A stretch of DNA of 64,000 bases from Calothrix sp. NIES-2100 (lineage in GTDB: Bacteria > Cyanobacteriota > Cyanobacteriia > Cyanobacteriales > Nostocaceae): assembly GCF_002368195.1 (NCBI RefSeq), contig NZ_AP018178.1, positions 7,700,645 to 7,764,644 on the forward strand, given 5' to 3'. The first letter of the stretch is position 1. Each line of letters starts with the position of its first letter. The notes below the pieces were generated by a model. It did no database searches. It was not told the DNA's origin and was given only the letters and a program-made list of their open reading frames with translations. The position numbers were made by a program, and so were the translations under genes. Below are positions 1 to 10,700 of this stretch, in pieces.

Positions 1-3
1 ACA

Positions 4-1050
4 ATGACAACCGTTTTAGCAATCGAAACTAGCTGTGATGAAACTGCTGTGGCAATTGTTAACAATCGTCAAGTTTGTAGCAGTATCATAGCTTCACAAA
101 TCCCGATCCATCAGCAATATGGCGGGGTAGTGCCAGAGGTAGCATCCCGCGAGCACTTAGAAACGATCAATTGGGCGATCGCACAAGCTTTGGAACAAAG
201 CCAGATGAATTGGTCACAAATTGACGCTATTGCAGCCACCTGTGCCCCTGGACTCGTAGGCGCACTGTTGGTAGGGTTAACTGCTGCCAAAACTTTGGCC
301 ATGATTCAACAAAAACCATTTTTGGGAGTGCATCATCTCGAAGGACACATTTATGCAACTTACTTGAGCGAGCCAAGTTTAGATCCCCCTTTTCTTAGCT
401 TACTAGTTTCCGGTGGACATACAAGCTTGATATATGTCAAGGATTGTGGTATTTACGAAACCTTAGGTGAAACGCGTGATGATGCGGCAGGTGAAGCTTT
501 TGATAAAATAGCTCGGCTCTTAAAGCTAGGTTATCCCGGCGGTCCGATTATCGATAAGCTAGCGCAAACAGGCGATCCCCAAGCTTTTGCTTTGCCTGAA
601 GGAAAAGTTTCCTTACCAGGTGGGGGTTATCATCGCTATGACAGCAGTTTTAGCGGGTTAAAGACAGCGGTACTGCGGTTAGTGCAACAGCTAGAGAAAA
701 ATAACGCCCAAATTCCCTATTCAGATGTAGCAGCCAGCTTTCAAGAAACAGTAGCGCGATCGCTCACTAAAAGAGCGATCGCTTGTGCCCTAGATTATGG
801 TCTCAAGACAATTGCGGTGGGTGGAGGTGTCGCCGCTAATAGTGGATTGAGAAAACATTTACAAGCCGCCGCTACCCAGCATCACCTACGAGTCCTCTTC
901 CCTCCCCTGAAATTTTGCACTGACAATGCTGCCATGATTGCCTGTGCCGCAGCTGACCATCTGTCACGAGGGCATACATCTCCTTTGACACTGGGCGTCG
1001 AATCTAGGCTATCCCTGACCCAGGTCATGAAGTTGTATCAAGCGGGTTAG
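4..1050 (+). CDS. tsaD: tRNA N6-adenosine threonylcarbamoyltransferase TsaD
   Basis: Transfers the threonylcarbamoyl group from threonylcarbamoyl-AMP to A37 of ANN-decoding tRNAs (t6A synthesis), working in the cytoplasm with TsaB and TsaE. The 348-residue length is normal for the family. Seen in the sequence: the N-terminal ETSCDET motif of the ASKHA fold, the metal-ligand HLEGH motif at residues 111-115, a VSGGHT phosphate-binding segment and a C-terminal CTDNAA motif. The ATG lies at the very edge of the window, so upstream context is not visible. The stop codon is followed at once by a TTGTCAG tandem array. A TsaC/Sua5-family gene, whose product would supply the substrate, lies at 12125. 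Identification is secure. Confidence 0.97.
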   Translation: MTTVLAIETSCDETAVAIVNNRQVCSSIIASQIPIHQQYGGVVPEVASREHLETINWAIAQALEQSQMNWSQIDAIAATCAPGLVGALLVGLTAAKTLAMIQQKPFLGVHHLEGHIYATYLSEPSLDPPFLSLLVSGGHTSLIYVKDCGIYETLGETRDDAAGEAFDKIARLLKLGYPGGPIIDKLAQTGDPQAFALPEGKVSLPGGGYHRYDSSFSGLKTAVLRLVQQLEKNNAQIPYSDVAASFQETVARSLTKRAIACALDYGLKTIAVGGGVAANSGLRKHLQAAATQHHLRVLFPPLKFCTDNAAMIACAAADHLSRGHTSPLTLGVESRLSLTQVMKLYQAG

Positions 1051-1111
1051 TTGTCAGTTGTCAGTTGTCAGTTGTCAGTTGTCAGTTGTCAGTTGTCATT
1101 TGTCATTTGTG
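1050..1111. repeat. STRR heptamer array (TTGTCAG)n
   Basis: About eight tandem copies of the 7-mer TTGTCAG (the last ones TTGTCAT) begin at the tsaD stop codon. This is the short tandemly repeated repetitive sequence class of heterocystous cyanobacteria. A related TTGACTA array (about 1158-1186) overlaps the end of the next, convergent gene. Between them lies a dispersed GAGCGAAGTCGAAGGG motif. Confidence 0.9.
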
Positions 1112-1163
1112 CCAATGCCCAATGCCCACTTGCCCTGAGCGAAGTCGAAGGGATGCCCAATGA

Positions 1164-2078
1164 CTATTGACCATTGACTATTGACTGGATATGACTAGCA
1201 ACTGCATCTGGCTGCTCTAACATTGCCAAGTGTCCACAATCAGGAATTTCAATGACATTGTCACCACAGTATTGGAATAGCCGATGAAAGCTAGCTAAAT
1301 GACGGACATATTTAGGTTCCATCACCTTGTCGTGAGTACCTGTCAAAAAATATACTGGTTGCTTGAGTTGAGAGACCAATTGAGGTAAACGGTTGATTTC
1401 TTCTTCAGTAGTAGAATCTAAGAGAGTTCCTAAGGCAGCTTCTGGATCGGCGACAACAAAATCGATCACTCGTTGACGGGCCCAATAACGCTCCAAGGGA
1501 CGCGCTACGGTAGCTCTGGTAAACAGTAAATCAATCCAAGGTATTTGAGATAACCAGCGAGGACGGACTTGTAAAAATCGCTGCCCCATAGAACGGAACT
1601 GCTCAAAAGCTTCTTTAAGATAAATGCCACCACCCGCATTAATACAGATAACGCCTTGAACGCAATCAGGCAGCAGATCTGCTGCCCAAAGAGCGATCGT
1701 GCCACCTAAAGAGTGACCAATTAGCCAAGCACTAGTAATGTGCAGCTGTTGCAAGAGGATTGCTAAATCTTGAGCATAGGCAGCGGGCGTATACAAAGAA
1801 TCAAAGGATGAGTCAACTGCACTAGTGGAATTAGCAGCCAGACTTACAGAAACTTCTGCCCGAGTTAACTCGGTATCTGGCTGAGACTGAGATTCACCAA
1901 ACCCTCGTAAATCGTAGGATAGGCACTGGAAATCTACTGACAGACGGGAAATTACAGGTTGCCAGTATCCACGGCTATTGAGCCAACCGTGAATAAAAAC
2001 TAAAGCATGGGGGTAAGAGGTGGTGGGAGCCGTTAGTTCGTATGCGTGTGGAACGCCCAGGATTTCGATGGTTGCCAT
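1164..2078 (-). CDS. alpha/beta hydrolase
   Basis: Predicted cytoplasmic serine hydrolase of the alpha/beta fold; the substrate cannot be told. Seen: an oxyanion HGW at residues 30-32, the nucleophile elbow GHSLGG with Ser123, a plausible acid Asp250 (GTHD) and His283 (DCGHLAML), so the triad is complete. A Ser/Thr-rich stretch at about residues 66-95 looks like a variable insert before the lid. The last residues (QSIVNGQ) and the stop codon are encoded by 7-bp STRR sequence, so the original C-terminus may have been altered by the repeat. It converges on tsaD. Confidence 0.85.
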   Translation of the reverse strand: MATIEILGVPHAYELTAPTTSYPHALVFIHGWLNSRGYWQPVISRLSVDFQCLSYDLRGFGESQSQPDTELTRAEVSVSLAANSTSAVDSSFDSLYTPAAYAQDLAILLQQLHITSAWLIGHSLGGTIALWAADLLPDCVQGVICINAGGGIYLKEAFEQFRSMGQRFLQVRPRWLSQIPWIDLLFTRATVARPLERYWARQRVIDFVVADPEAALGTLLDSTTEEEINRLPQLVSQLKQPVYFLTGTHDKVMEPKYVRHLASFHRLFQYCGDNVIEIPDCGHLAMLEQPDAVASHIQSIVNGQ

Positions 2079-2241
2079 ATTTAATATCGTACCTTTAAGG
2101 GCGGGTACGACTAAATAGGGACTGCAAAAGCACCAAGGTTAAAGGCTAAAAACTTTTTTCCTAGCCTTCTCGTGTCAAAGACGCACTCACGTTCGGCAAG
2201 CCGCTTTGCATCTACATACCTGATACTTCATACTTCATCCT

Positions 2242-2961
2242 TCATTTACCTAGTAACCGCTGTCGCACTCCTTCAGCAATTTTGTGACCCAAATATTCTG
2301 GAATGAGACTTTCATTTGGCCCCAACAAGTAGAGAATTAGCCTTGTACGTCCGCGCCAAACCAGTAAGTTGGCATTGACTACCAGCAAGTCTTCTTGCCA
2401 GATGGCGTACATCACTTTGTAAAATAATCCCGGTTGATTATCGGCTTCAATAACTAAAGCTGGGAGATGAAAAACTGGATCGACATAGAATTCTGTCTGT
2501 ACTTGCTCTAAGCCAGTATCAAGATTGAATTCTACAGCCAGCATTTCTTCTACCTCAAACCGCCCTCCTAAAGCCTCGCGAATGGCCCGACAGACATTGT
2601 CTGCGGTTTTTTCAGTCAAGGCTTTGCTACCACGAGATACCAGCAGTTTGATAAACACCAACATTGGCGAGCGGATCTGACCGTATAGACTTAGACCGTG
2701 GATAGTCAGCCCATACGCAGCCAGCACACCAAAAATATCGCTGAGGAGAAAAGACTGATTACGGTAAGCAAAATGCAGGGCACTTTTGCTACCTTCCGGT
2801 TTCAGCTCGATCACAGCGCGTCTAGTTTTATAGAGACGGTAGGCTAGTCGTAAATTTTGCAGTTGAATCTCACTGCTAACAAACTGTTCATAAAACTGGG
2901 GAAACGCTCGGTTAAAGCGTTTTAGGAGTTCCAGAGTTGAAGATTTTAAACCAGAAGCCAT
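2242..2961 (-). CDS. ACT-domain protein (GlnD C-terminus-like)
   Basis: A 239-residue soluble protein. Two segments resemble ACT ligand-binding domains: about residues 66-145 (SFLLSDIFGVLAAYGLTIHG) and 165-235 (ALVIEADNQPGLFYKVMYAI, then a strand ending VWRGRTRLILYLLG). The DNxPGLF...A signature is typical of the ACT pair at the end of GlnD and related regulators. No catalytic domain is present, so a small-molecule-sensing or regulatory role is inferred only. It is a single gene, 163 bp upstream of the hydrolase in the same direction. Such stand-alone proteins are common in cyanobacteria; the function is unknown to me. Confidence 0.7.
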   Translation of the reverse strand: MASGLKSSTLELLKRFNRAFPQFYEQFVSSEIQLQNLRLAYRLYKTRRAVIELKPEGSKSALHFAYRNQSFLLSDIFGVLAAYGLTIHGLSLYGQIRSPMLVFIKLLVSRGSKALTEKTADNVCRAIREALGGRFEVEEMLAVEFNLDTGLEQVQTEFYVDPVFHLPALVIEADNQPGLFYKVMYAIWQEDLLVVNANLLVWRGRTRLILYLLGPNESLIPEYLGHKIAEGVRQRLLGK

Positions 2962-3245
2962 CTTTGGGGGTAAGACTCGCGAGATTGGTCACCAGGGGAC
3001 TGGACAGGCCTAGGGATTAGGTATTAGAAGAAACTGGGGAAGAGTTTTCTGATCTTAATACCCTATATCTAATTTCTAATCTCTATTTACAATTCACTCT
3101 TTTATTTTTCGCTTTTGGTGAATTTCTCCTACCTTTACAACAAAATGCTAAAGTTGAAAATGATTGGTCTGAAACACGCCTTAGGAGGCTGTTGCCATCG
3201 AGAACCCGAAACACACCAAAAAATTTTTAGTGTGAGGGACAGTAG

Positions 3246-3851
3246 ATGGGGCTGCTACCACCAGACGTGAATCTCCACCTTATTTTGTGGAAGCCAATTC
3301 AGTTATACTACCCGAACCACGTTGGCATGGGTTTTTGGAAAACTTGGTTTAGTACTTCTGAATCTACAGCGACAACCAGAACATCTCCCTATGAAGAGAT
3401 GAGCGCGGACGTTATGGGCAATAGCCCGAATAGCGATCGCATCGTCTTTAGCACAGAGCGAGACATCGATTTGTATGAACTCGAAGAACTCTGTGACGCT
3501 GTCGGTTGGTCGCGTCGTCCGTTGAGAAAAGTTAAAAAAGCCATTGAGCATAGTTTTCTCGTAGCCTCGATGTGGCAAGTACGAGGAAACCAAAGGCGGC
3601 TAATTGGTTTTGCCCGTGCTACTTCAGATCACGCTTTCAATGCCACGATCTGGGATGTAGTAGTCCACCCTGACTTTCAAGGTAAAGGGATGGGTAAAGC
3701 CTTGATGAAATACGTTCTGAAAAAACTTAGAAGTGAAGAGATTAGCAATGTTACTCTCTTCGCCGATCCCCATGTTGTTGATTTCTACCGGACTATGGGT
3801 TTTATGGCCGATCCAGAAGGCATAAAAGGCATGTTCTGGTATCCTCATTAA
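3246..3851 (+). CDS. GNAT N-acetyltransferase, plastid SNAT/NSI-like
   Basis: GCN5-related acetyltransferase that should use acetyl-CoA. The C-terminal 140 residues carry the family pattern LIGFARATSDHAFNATIWDV, VHPDFQGKGMGKAL (acetyl-CoA pyrophosphate loop Q/RxxGxG/A) and NVTLFADPHVVDFYRTMGF, closely resembling the chloroplast GNAT (NSI/serotonin N-acetyltransferase) proteins of plants as I remember them. The first 60 residues are low in conservation. The ATG at 3246 has a GAGGG 7 bases before it; an internal ATG at 3327 is an alternative start without a clear ribosome site. A paralogue lies at 15529. The acetylated substrate (amine or protein lysine) cannot be read from sequence. Confidence 0.85.
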   Translation: MGLLPPDVNLHLILWKPIQLYYPNHVGMGFWKTWFSTSESTATTRTSPYEEMSADVMGNSPNSDRIVFSTERDIDLYELEELCDAVGWSRRPLRKVKKAIEHSFLVASMWQVRGNQRRLIGFARATSDHAFNATIWDVVVHPDFQGKGMGKALMKYVLKKLRSEEISNVTLFADPHVVDFYRTMGFMADPEGIKGMFWYPH

Positions 3852-4031
3852 ATCCTTGAGCAAATCAAACAACTTGCCACCCACAATTTAGTTATCATAG
3901 CGAAAGGTTACTGAAAAATTTAGTTATATAAATTTTGCTTATCAGCTAGCAACTACCTTGATAGTCAAGCTAGTCCGAATGAATACATTTTCATCACCAC
4001 GTATGAAAAAGGGACAAGGAGGACAAGAAGA

Positions 4032-4067
4032 GAAGTCTGAGCGCCGGCGTCCGGCGCTCAGAACTTC
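4032..4067. repeat. GC-rich dispersed hairpin repeat
   Basis: Perfect inverted repeat CTGAGCGCCGG / CCGGCGCTCAG (4037-4047 and 4051-4061) around a 3-base loop, extended outward by AAGT/ACTT. An expanded copy with the same outer ends is at 21536. The rest of the gene-free stretch 3852-4325 has an STRR-like stretch (ATGACAACTGACTATGGAC, about 4114) and nothing else I recognise. Confidence 0.75.
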
Positions 4068-4325
4068 GGGGAGACCAGGGAGACAGGGGAGACTTTAGGA
4101 CGGGGAAATCACAAATGACAACTGACTATGGACTATTGATCTAAAGCGTGATTTCTGTCGTATGAGGAGACGCACAAAAAAAGTTAGAAAATATCTACTT
4201 ATTGTGATATAGTCAATATATTGCTTTGTTAAGCTAACTCAGCTACTACTAATTGATGTGTTGCGGCGAAACTCCAAACACCTTGTCTAAGAGTAAATAG
4301 CACCACTGAGAGTAGAGCAATTAGC

Positions 4326-4399
4326 CGGGATGTAGCGCAGCTTGGTAGCGCGCCTGCTTTGGGAGCAGGATGCCGCAGGTTCAAATCCTGTCATCCCGA
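4326..4399 (+). tRNA. tRNA-Pro (anticodon UGG)
   Basis: 74 nt including the discriminator A. Acceptor stem CGGGATG pairs with CATCCCG; D-arm GCGCAGCTTGGTAGCGC; anticodon stem CCTGC/GCAGG with loop TTTGGGA, giving anticodon TGG; T-arm with the GGTTCAAATCC motif. CCA is not encoded. No intron. Confidence 0.96.
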
Positions 4400-5286
4400 T
4401 TTTGATCTGAAAATCTATCAGTTTAACTCAGGAGTAACCTGGTTTAGGGGAAATGGCGAAAAGCTTGGCTTCTTGAAAGCTTTGGTGTAAAGCCGCTTCA
4501 GCACTAGAAACTGGGGACTCTTGATGGGAAAATTGTGCCAAAATATGTCTGGCTGTAATAGCAAAGAGCGATAATTTTTCCTTTGTCTGAAAAAACGCCC
4601 ATTACCTCATTTATGGGTAGATCCAAGTTCCTCCTTCTGTTATACCCACTGTAGAATCATTACTATAACTATGGTTTTTTTAATATCCAATAAAAAAAAT
4701 AAATAGTTAAGTGGGAGTTTTCTTTAGTAAATAGCTGTGCTGTTAAATTAGATATTTTTTCGGAGTAATTTAATTTGCCTTTCTGGTCTTCAGCTACTGT
4801 GCAAGCTACTATAGACAAATTTGTTCCCTAGCAGCTAATGATTGGTAACCTCAATTTTATATACAGTTACTTAAATTTGGGCAGATATTAAACTCAAGGC
4901 AATTGGAACGATTCACTATATAATGGCGTCATTTATAGGTGGGTAAAGACAATCAAATGGTATTTAGCGCTGAAATAATTTGAGCAATTTTTCGCTACTG
5001 GATAGCGTCATATTAGAAGCATCTAGTGCATTTTGTAGTGCAGAGCAAGAATAGCCAGATCAACATTGAGAAAAATACCAGTTCAACACTCTCAATGGCC
5101 AAAGCGATACTATAGCAATCCTAAATGAAGAGTGAATATGACTTCTTGAGGTTGTCTATGCACATTCAATAGCCACCACGAATTTTTCACATTTTTAAGG
5201 GATTGCTATATAACTAAAACAAGTTGGTGCTGTGTAAACCCAACTATTTGTCTGAGTGAATAGAATTGTTGACACGAGGAGTAGTT
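4400..5286. other. Long gene-free stretch between tRNA-Pro and tic22
   Basis: About 890 bp, AT-rich. All ATG-initiated frames I checked are very short (for example at 4615 and 4838) and without a ribosome site. No terminator, repeat array or known RNA was recognised. It must contain the promoter of the Tic22-like gene, but I cannot place it. Confidence 0.5.
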
Positions 5287-6111
5287 ATGAAATCATTGGT
5301 TCGCTGGGGCGCAACATTAGGTTTAGTTGGTAGTACTCTGCTGGGGACAGTATTTGCTGGTAATCTGCCAGTGCTGGCATTGTCAGAACAGCAAATCAAA
5401 GAAAAATTAGACTCAGTGCCAGTATATCTAGTTACAAATGAAAAAGGACTACCACTTAGTCGTCCGCTGCCCGAAAATCAAAATGGGCAAAAACCTGGTG
5501 GCTCAGTGACAGGAGTTTATCTCAGTCGGCAAGAAGCCCAGAAATTTATCAACGATCTGCGGAGTACCCAAGGAAAAGACCCGAAAATCCAAGAAATTGT
5601 TAAAAGTCTGCAAGTAACAGCAGTTCCTTTGGGAGTTATTTATCAGCAATTGCAACAAACGAAAAATCAGCCCAACCGCCTTTTATTTGCTTTTAAGCCT
5701 GTAGATCAGGAAATACAAGGGGCGATGGACTTGCTGCGTCAAAGCGGTCAAAAAGTAGATCAGTTTAAGAGTGTGCCAGTGTTTGCGGTGAGATTTGCCC
5801 CAGATCAAGGATATGTACCAATTAAACTGTCCTCTGACAATCAGCAATTAATTCCTTTGTTTTTAAGTAGGCAAGATGCACAGGGTTTGTTAAACCAAGT
5901 CAAGGCTAAATATCCCAAAGCGGATATTCAGGTAATAGATGTAGACGGAGTGATTAAAACATTGCAGGATAAAAATGATCCTTGGCTGAATCAAGTTGTT
6001 TTAGTGCCATCCCCAGAGTCTAGAGAATATATTAAGACATTGCCTAGGGATAATAATGCGCCTAAACCCAATCAGAACAATGCACAACCTCAAAAGCCCA
6101 AACCACGTTAA
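5287..6111 (+). CDS. tic22: Tic22-like family protein
   Basis: Cyanobacterial homologue of the chloroplast protein-import component Tic22; in Anabaena such a protein is periplasmic and linked to outer-membrane biogenesis (family knowledge). Seen: a cleavable signal peptide at residues 1-33 (SLVRWGATLGLVGSTLLGT, cleavage near VLALS), then two related halves each with VPVYLV/VPVFAV, a YLSRQEAQ/FLSRQDAQ motif and a following helix, as expected for the Tic22 pseudo-repeat. The tail is Pro/Asn/Gln-rich. I start at ATG 5287 because GAGGAG sits 6 bases before it; an upstream in-frame TTG at 5266 lacks a site. prmC begins 3 bp after the stop, so they are probably cotranscribed. Confidence 0.88.
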   Translation: MKSLVRWGATLGLVGSTLLGTVFAGNLPVLALSEQQIKEKLDSVPVYLVTNEKGLPLSRPLPENQNGQKPGGSVTGVYLSRQEAQKFINDLRSTQGKDPKIQEIVKSLQVTAVPLGVIYQQLQQTKNQPNRLLFAFKPVDQEIQGAMDLLRQSGQKVDQFKSVPVFAVRFAPDQGYVPIKLSSDNQQLIPLFLSRQDAQGLLNQVKAKYPKADIQVIDVDGVIKTLQDKNDPWLNQVVLVPSPESREYIKTLPRDNNAPKPNQNNAQPQKPKPR

Positions 6112-6114
6112 GGC

Positions 6115-7032
6115 ATGGCGGATACACAGCCAAGAGTAGTTTCTGGTTTAGAACTTTGGCAGTGGCGTTGTCAGGCAATTCAAGCTGCGATCGCCACAGA
6201 TGTTTCGGTAGCAGAAGTCGATTGGCTGCTACAAGAGGTAGCAGGTTTAGATCGCTTGGTACTGCGTTTAGAATCTTTCAAAAACTGGCAAGAGATTCAA
6301 CTAAAGTTGCCTTTAAAAGATTTAGAAAAGTTGTGGCAAAGGCGGTTACACGATCGCCTACCAGTACAGTACATCGCGGGAGTTACACCTTGGCGACAGT
6401 TTAAAATCGCTGTATCGAACGCAGTTTTGATTCCCAGACCTGAAACAGAATCCTTGATTGATTTAGCTGTAGCATCTGCTTTAAATGAAGCCATCCCACC
6501 TTTACAACAAGGTCATTGGGTGGATTTGGGTACTGGAAGTGGAGCGATCGCTCTGGGGCTAGCAAATGTCTTTCCAGAAGCTACCATTCACGCCGTAGAT
6601 TACAGTTTTGAAGCTTTGGCGATCGCAGCGGCAAATGCCCAAAATTTGGGTTTTGCCGACCGGATTCAATTTTATCAAGGTTCCTGGTGGGAGCCACTGA
6701 CACCCCTGAAAGGCCAGTTTAGTGGTATTGTATCAAATCCGCCTTACATCCCCACCAGCACCTTACCTACCCTACAACCAGAAGTAATTCGTCATGAACC
6801 ACATTTAGCTTTAGATGGTGGTGCTGATGGTTTAGATTGCATTCGCCATCTTATAGCAACCTCCGCTGATTATTTGCGTCCTGGTGGTGTGTGGTTGATC
6901 GAGATGATGGCAGGACAAGCGGATACAGTGCGGGAACTTTTACAAAATCAAGGTAGCTATAGCAACATTCAAATTTACTCGGATTTAGCGGGAATTGAAC
7001 GCTTCGCCTTGGCTTATATCAATCCTAGATAA
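6115..7032 (+). CDS. prmC: Release factor glutamine methyltransferase PrmC (HemK)
   Basis: S-adenosylmethionine-dependent enzyme that methylates the Gln of the GGQ motif in peptide release factors. Seen: an N-terminal helical substrate-recognition domain (residues 1-85), PVQYIAGV and LIPRPETE motifs, SAM motif I DLGTGSGAIAL at 137-147, and the catalytic NPPY at 208-211. At 305 residues it is slightly longer than bacterial PrmC, mostly at the N-terminus. It follows the tic22 gene by 3 bp, so the two likely form an operon. Confidence 0.95.
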   Translation: MADTQPRVVSGLELWQWRCQAIQAAIATDVSVAEVDWLLQEVAGLDRLVLRLESFKNWQEIQLKLPLKDLEKLWQRRLHDRLPVQYIAGVTPWRQFKIAVSNAVLIPRPETESLIDLAVASALNEAIPPLQQGHWVDLGTGSGAIALGLANVFPEATIHAVDYSFEALAIAAANAQNLGFADRIQFYQGSWWEPLTPLKGQFSGIVSNPPYIPTSTLPTLQPEVIRHEPHLALDGGADGLDCIRHLIATSADYLRPGGVWLIEMMAGQADTVRELLQNQGSYSNIQIYSDLAGIERFALAYINPR

Positions 7033-7115
7033 TTTGTGAAAATGCGCTCCTTCCAGATCCCTGAATTCGTTGGGAAGCCGGGGAGCTAATTTTTTAAGGA
7101 TGAGAGTTGAGTTAC

Positions 7116-7616
7116 TCATTGAGTAACTTCAACCGCCTCTGATGCGATCGCCCTACTTTGATTTTCTATCTCATAAGAGACAATTGCTTTCACCTTATCC
7201 TTTCCGACATAGCCATTTTTGTTAGTCAACTGAAAAGCTAACTCAGAATTTTCTAAAGGTTTTAACTCAATTACCTGGGGTGTTTGTGTAAAATCTTGTA
7301 ATTGACCATCTGAGGAATTGCGAATTTCAATTTTTGTAATGGTTACAGTTACAGGAGTTTCTTGGGGATTTTCCAGACGAATCAAAACTGAAGCAAAACC
7401 AATATTTCGTTGGGGATCAATAGGAACGCCCAAAGGTGGTAACTTTTGTTCTTTAGCAATTAGAGTTACTTTTTTCAGTAAATTAGTATTATTAGCCACG
7501 ATCAATGTAGGTGAAGAATCGGGTTGATTATTAGCATAGGTTGAAGAAACTCCACAGCCAGTTGTTGTTTCCACTAACATTAATAAAGCCAGAATATTTA
7601 CAAGTTGAATTTTCAT
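7116..7616 (-). CDS. Putative secreted or lipid-anchored hypothetical protein
   Basis: 166 residues. The N-terminus MKIQLVNILALLMLVETTTGC looks like a signal peptide ending near a Cys that could be lipidated, though the box TTTGC is not ideal. The rest is a beta-rich domain (VTVTITKIEIRNSSDG, then AFQLTNKNG), compatible with an immunoglobulin-like fold. No catalytic motif. I do not recognise the family. It converges with prmC. Confidence 0.6.
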   Translation of the reverse strand: MKIQLVNILALLMLVETTTGCGVSSTYANNQPDSSPTLIVANNTNLLKKVTLIAKEQKLPPLGVPIDPQRNIGFASVLIRLENPQETPVTVTITKIEIRNSSDGQLQDFTQTPQVIELKPLENSELAFQLTNKNGYVGKDKVKAIVSYEIENQSRAIASEAVEVTQ

Positions 7617-7641
7617 ATTGAAACAATCTAAATTCTGCTCT

Positions 7642-7688
7642 GTAGTAAGGACTTTAGTCCTTATTTTCAGGACTGAAGTCCTGACTAC
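7642..7688. repeat. 47-bp dispersed inverted repeat
   Basis: Begins GTAGTAAGGACTTTAGTCC and ends GGACTGAAGTCCTGACTAC, so the ends are complementary and each half also forms a small AGGACT hairpin. A second full copy is at 61918-61964 and a half copy at 37936-37957. Confidence 0.8.
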
Positions 7689-7794
7689 GAACTTAAAATA
7701 ATATGCCAGTTGCGTAAATCCTGAGAATAATCTGGTACAGACGATAATATAAGCCCATACCAGAAATTTCGGGGAAAATTATCCCACATTTAGA

Positions 7795-10700
7795 TTAAGT
7801 ATCTGACCATGCTATTTGAGCCTTAATATTAACCAATTGCTCCCAGGTTAAATCCTCGTGTGTATTTCCCCAAGGATTTCGTAAATGGAACTGGCCAGTT
7901 GTGGCATTATAAGATGTAATAGCAAGGGCGTGGCCACCATCACCCCAAGCATGTCCAACTGTTAATATTTGACTGGAATTGACTAAGCTAATTAACTGAG
8001 TTTTAGTTATACCACTGACATCGTTCCAAGATGAGCTTAAACCAGTAACCTGTTCGATTACATAAGTCATAAATCCACCTTCAATAGAACTGTAAGCATT
8101 AGTAGTGTCAGCCGGGCGACTCCAACCTGACTCTCCCAATTGGGCATAGGCTTTTTCCGCCAGGGCTACCCACAATTCGTTGGTTGAATCATTGTAGAAC
8201 TGATCGTGACTAGCATAGACTAAATACCCATAGTCATCCTCCCAATAGTTATCGTTAGTAGGTAAGTAGTTATCAACTGTGACGTAATTTGCCACACCAT
8301 TATTGAAAAAGCGCACAGTGTAGGTATTGTCTCCATTGTCGATAAACATATTTTGGATGTAAGAAGGCTTTTCGAGGGCAATAGAGGATAGGGTTGCCAG
8401 ATAATAGCAAGTCCCCGCAGTTCCTTGCCTAATATCTTCTGCACTGATGCCATTTTGGAATAAAGACCCGCTAACGGCTCGATAAGTTTTACCGCTAGTG
8501 CTTGTACCCTCATTCCCTCTAGCAATATCTCCTTTTGCCAGTAGGTCGGGGCGATCGCTTCCTAAGAACCATTTGCCAATGAGTTTTTCCATTTGGGTGT
8601 CACTACTACCTGCATAAAGATTGCCTAAAGCTGTGCGGGTAGTTGTACCGCCTGTCCACCACTGGTTCGCTGGATTTCCGTTAACCACGTAACCCGAAAG
8701 TGCTTGAACATAATCTTGCATGGTAAACCGACTTGCATTACTAACAATGCGGCGGAGATCAGTCAGTTCCTTGGCATCAATCACAGCCCCATCTTTAGCA
8801 TTACGCAACAAAGCAATCATGTCATTGCGGCTCAAATTCCCATCAGATGCAAGGCTACGAGTCAAATCAATTAGTCCCGCATCTTGGAGATTGTCACTAT
8901 ACCAATCTGCACCCCCATCAGATCCTTTAATCGTAATTGTTTGATAGGCAAGATTGTTGTTTTCATTACCTTCGGTAATTTTCTTATCACCATCAGCTTG
9001 AGCAAATAGATAGTAAGTCCCGGAAATCAGAGTACTGCCAAGAGCCACAGAAGCAGATTCTGTACTGGTAATTCCAACTGCTAAAGAATTAACAGCATCT
9101 GAGCCTAAATAGATATCGGCAGTATCGAAAGTCGTATTTTTGGAAAGATAGAATCGCGTAGAACTACCACCCGCAATAACTGTTCCTTGATTCTTAATTT
9201 TGTAAGTGAAATTGAAATTAGTTCCAGCTATACCAGAAGTGGCTGTGATACTACTAATTATTAGATCTGCCTTAGTAGTTGCCGTAATGGTAATAGCTTG
9301 ATAATCAAGGTTGTTATTTTCATTACTTTCAATAATAGTGTTTCCACTATCAGCTTTAGCAATGAGATAGTAATTCCCTGATTTGATAGTGCTTGCCAGA
9401 GCTAAGGAAGCAGATTCTGTACTGATAATTCCAACTGCTAAAGAATTGACGGTATCAGAGCCTAAGTAAATATCGGCACTATCTAAAGCCGTATCTGTAG
9501 AAAGGTAAAATCCAGTTTTGCTGTTATTCGCCGTTGCACTGCCTTCATTCTTAATCTTGTAAGAGAAATTGAGACTACTACCAGATGTGCCTGATATAGC
9601 TGAAATGCTGTTGATTACAAGGTCTGGTTTGGTATTTGCACCGATGGTAATGGCTTTGTAAGCAATGTTGTTCTTTTCATTACTCTCCACTACATCATCC
9701 CAGTCATCAGCTGCGGCAAACAGATAGTAAGTCCCTGATTTGAGACTACTATCCAGATACACAGAAGTAGATCTATTACTAGCAACTCCGGCTGATAAAG
9801 AATTTACATGGTCGTAATCTAAATAGATATCAGAACTATCTAACTTTGTATCTGTAGAGAGATAGAATGCCGTGTAGCTATCACCAGCACTAGCTGTGCC
9901 TTGATTCTTGATGTTGTAACTGAATTTAAGATCACTGCCAGGTTGTCCAGAAGTGGCTGAGATACTGGTGATAACTAGGTCTTGTTTAGGCGAAGCAATG
10001 GTAATCGCTTTATAAGCGAGGTTGTTAGATTCATTGGTTTCTGCAACATAGTTCCAGCCATCGGCTTGAGCAAACAGATAGTAAGTCCCGGCGGTGAAAC
10101 TGCTGTCAAGGTAGACAGAGGCGTATTCTGTTCTTGTGGTGCCGGCGGCTAAGGAACTCACATAGTCGTAATTTAAATAGATATCAGAACTATCTAACTT
10201 CGTATCTTTGGAAAGGTAGAATGCTGTGTAGTTATAATCTGCGCTACCTGTGCCCTTATTCTTAATGTTGTAACTGAAGTTGAGATCGCTGCCGACAGTT
10301 CCAGAAGTGGCTGAAATGCTGCTAATAGCTAGATCTGGTTTGTAAATGGTAATCGCTTTATAAACGAGGTTATTCGATTCATTGGTTTCTGCAACATAAT
10401 CCCAGCCATCGGCTTGAGCAAACAGATAGTAAGTTCCGGCGGTGAGACTACCGTCAAGGTAAACAGAGGCATATTCTGTACTTGTGGTGCCGGGGGCTAA
10501 GGAACTCACATAGTCGTAATCTAAATAGATATCAGAACTATCTAAGGTCGTATCTTTGGAGATATAGAATGCACTGTAGTTATAACCAGCACCACCCGTG
10601 CCTTGATTCTTAATGTTGTAACTGAAGTTGAGATAACTGCCAGTGGTTCCAGAGGTGGCTGAGATGGTGCTAATAGCTAGATCTGGTTTGTAAATGGTAA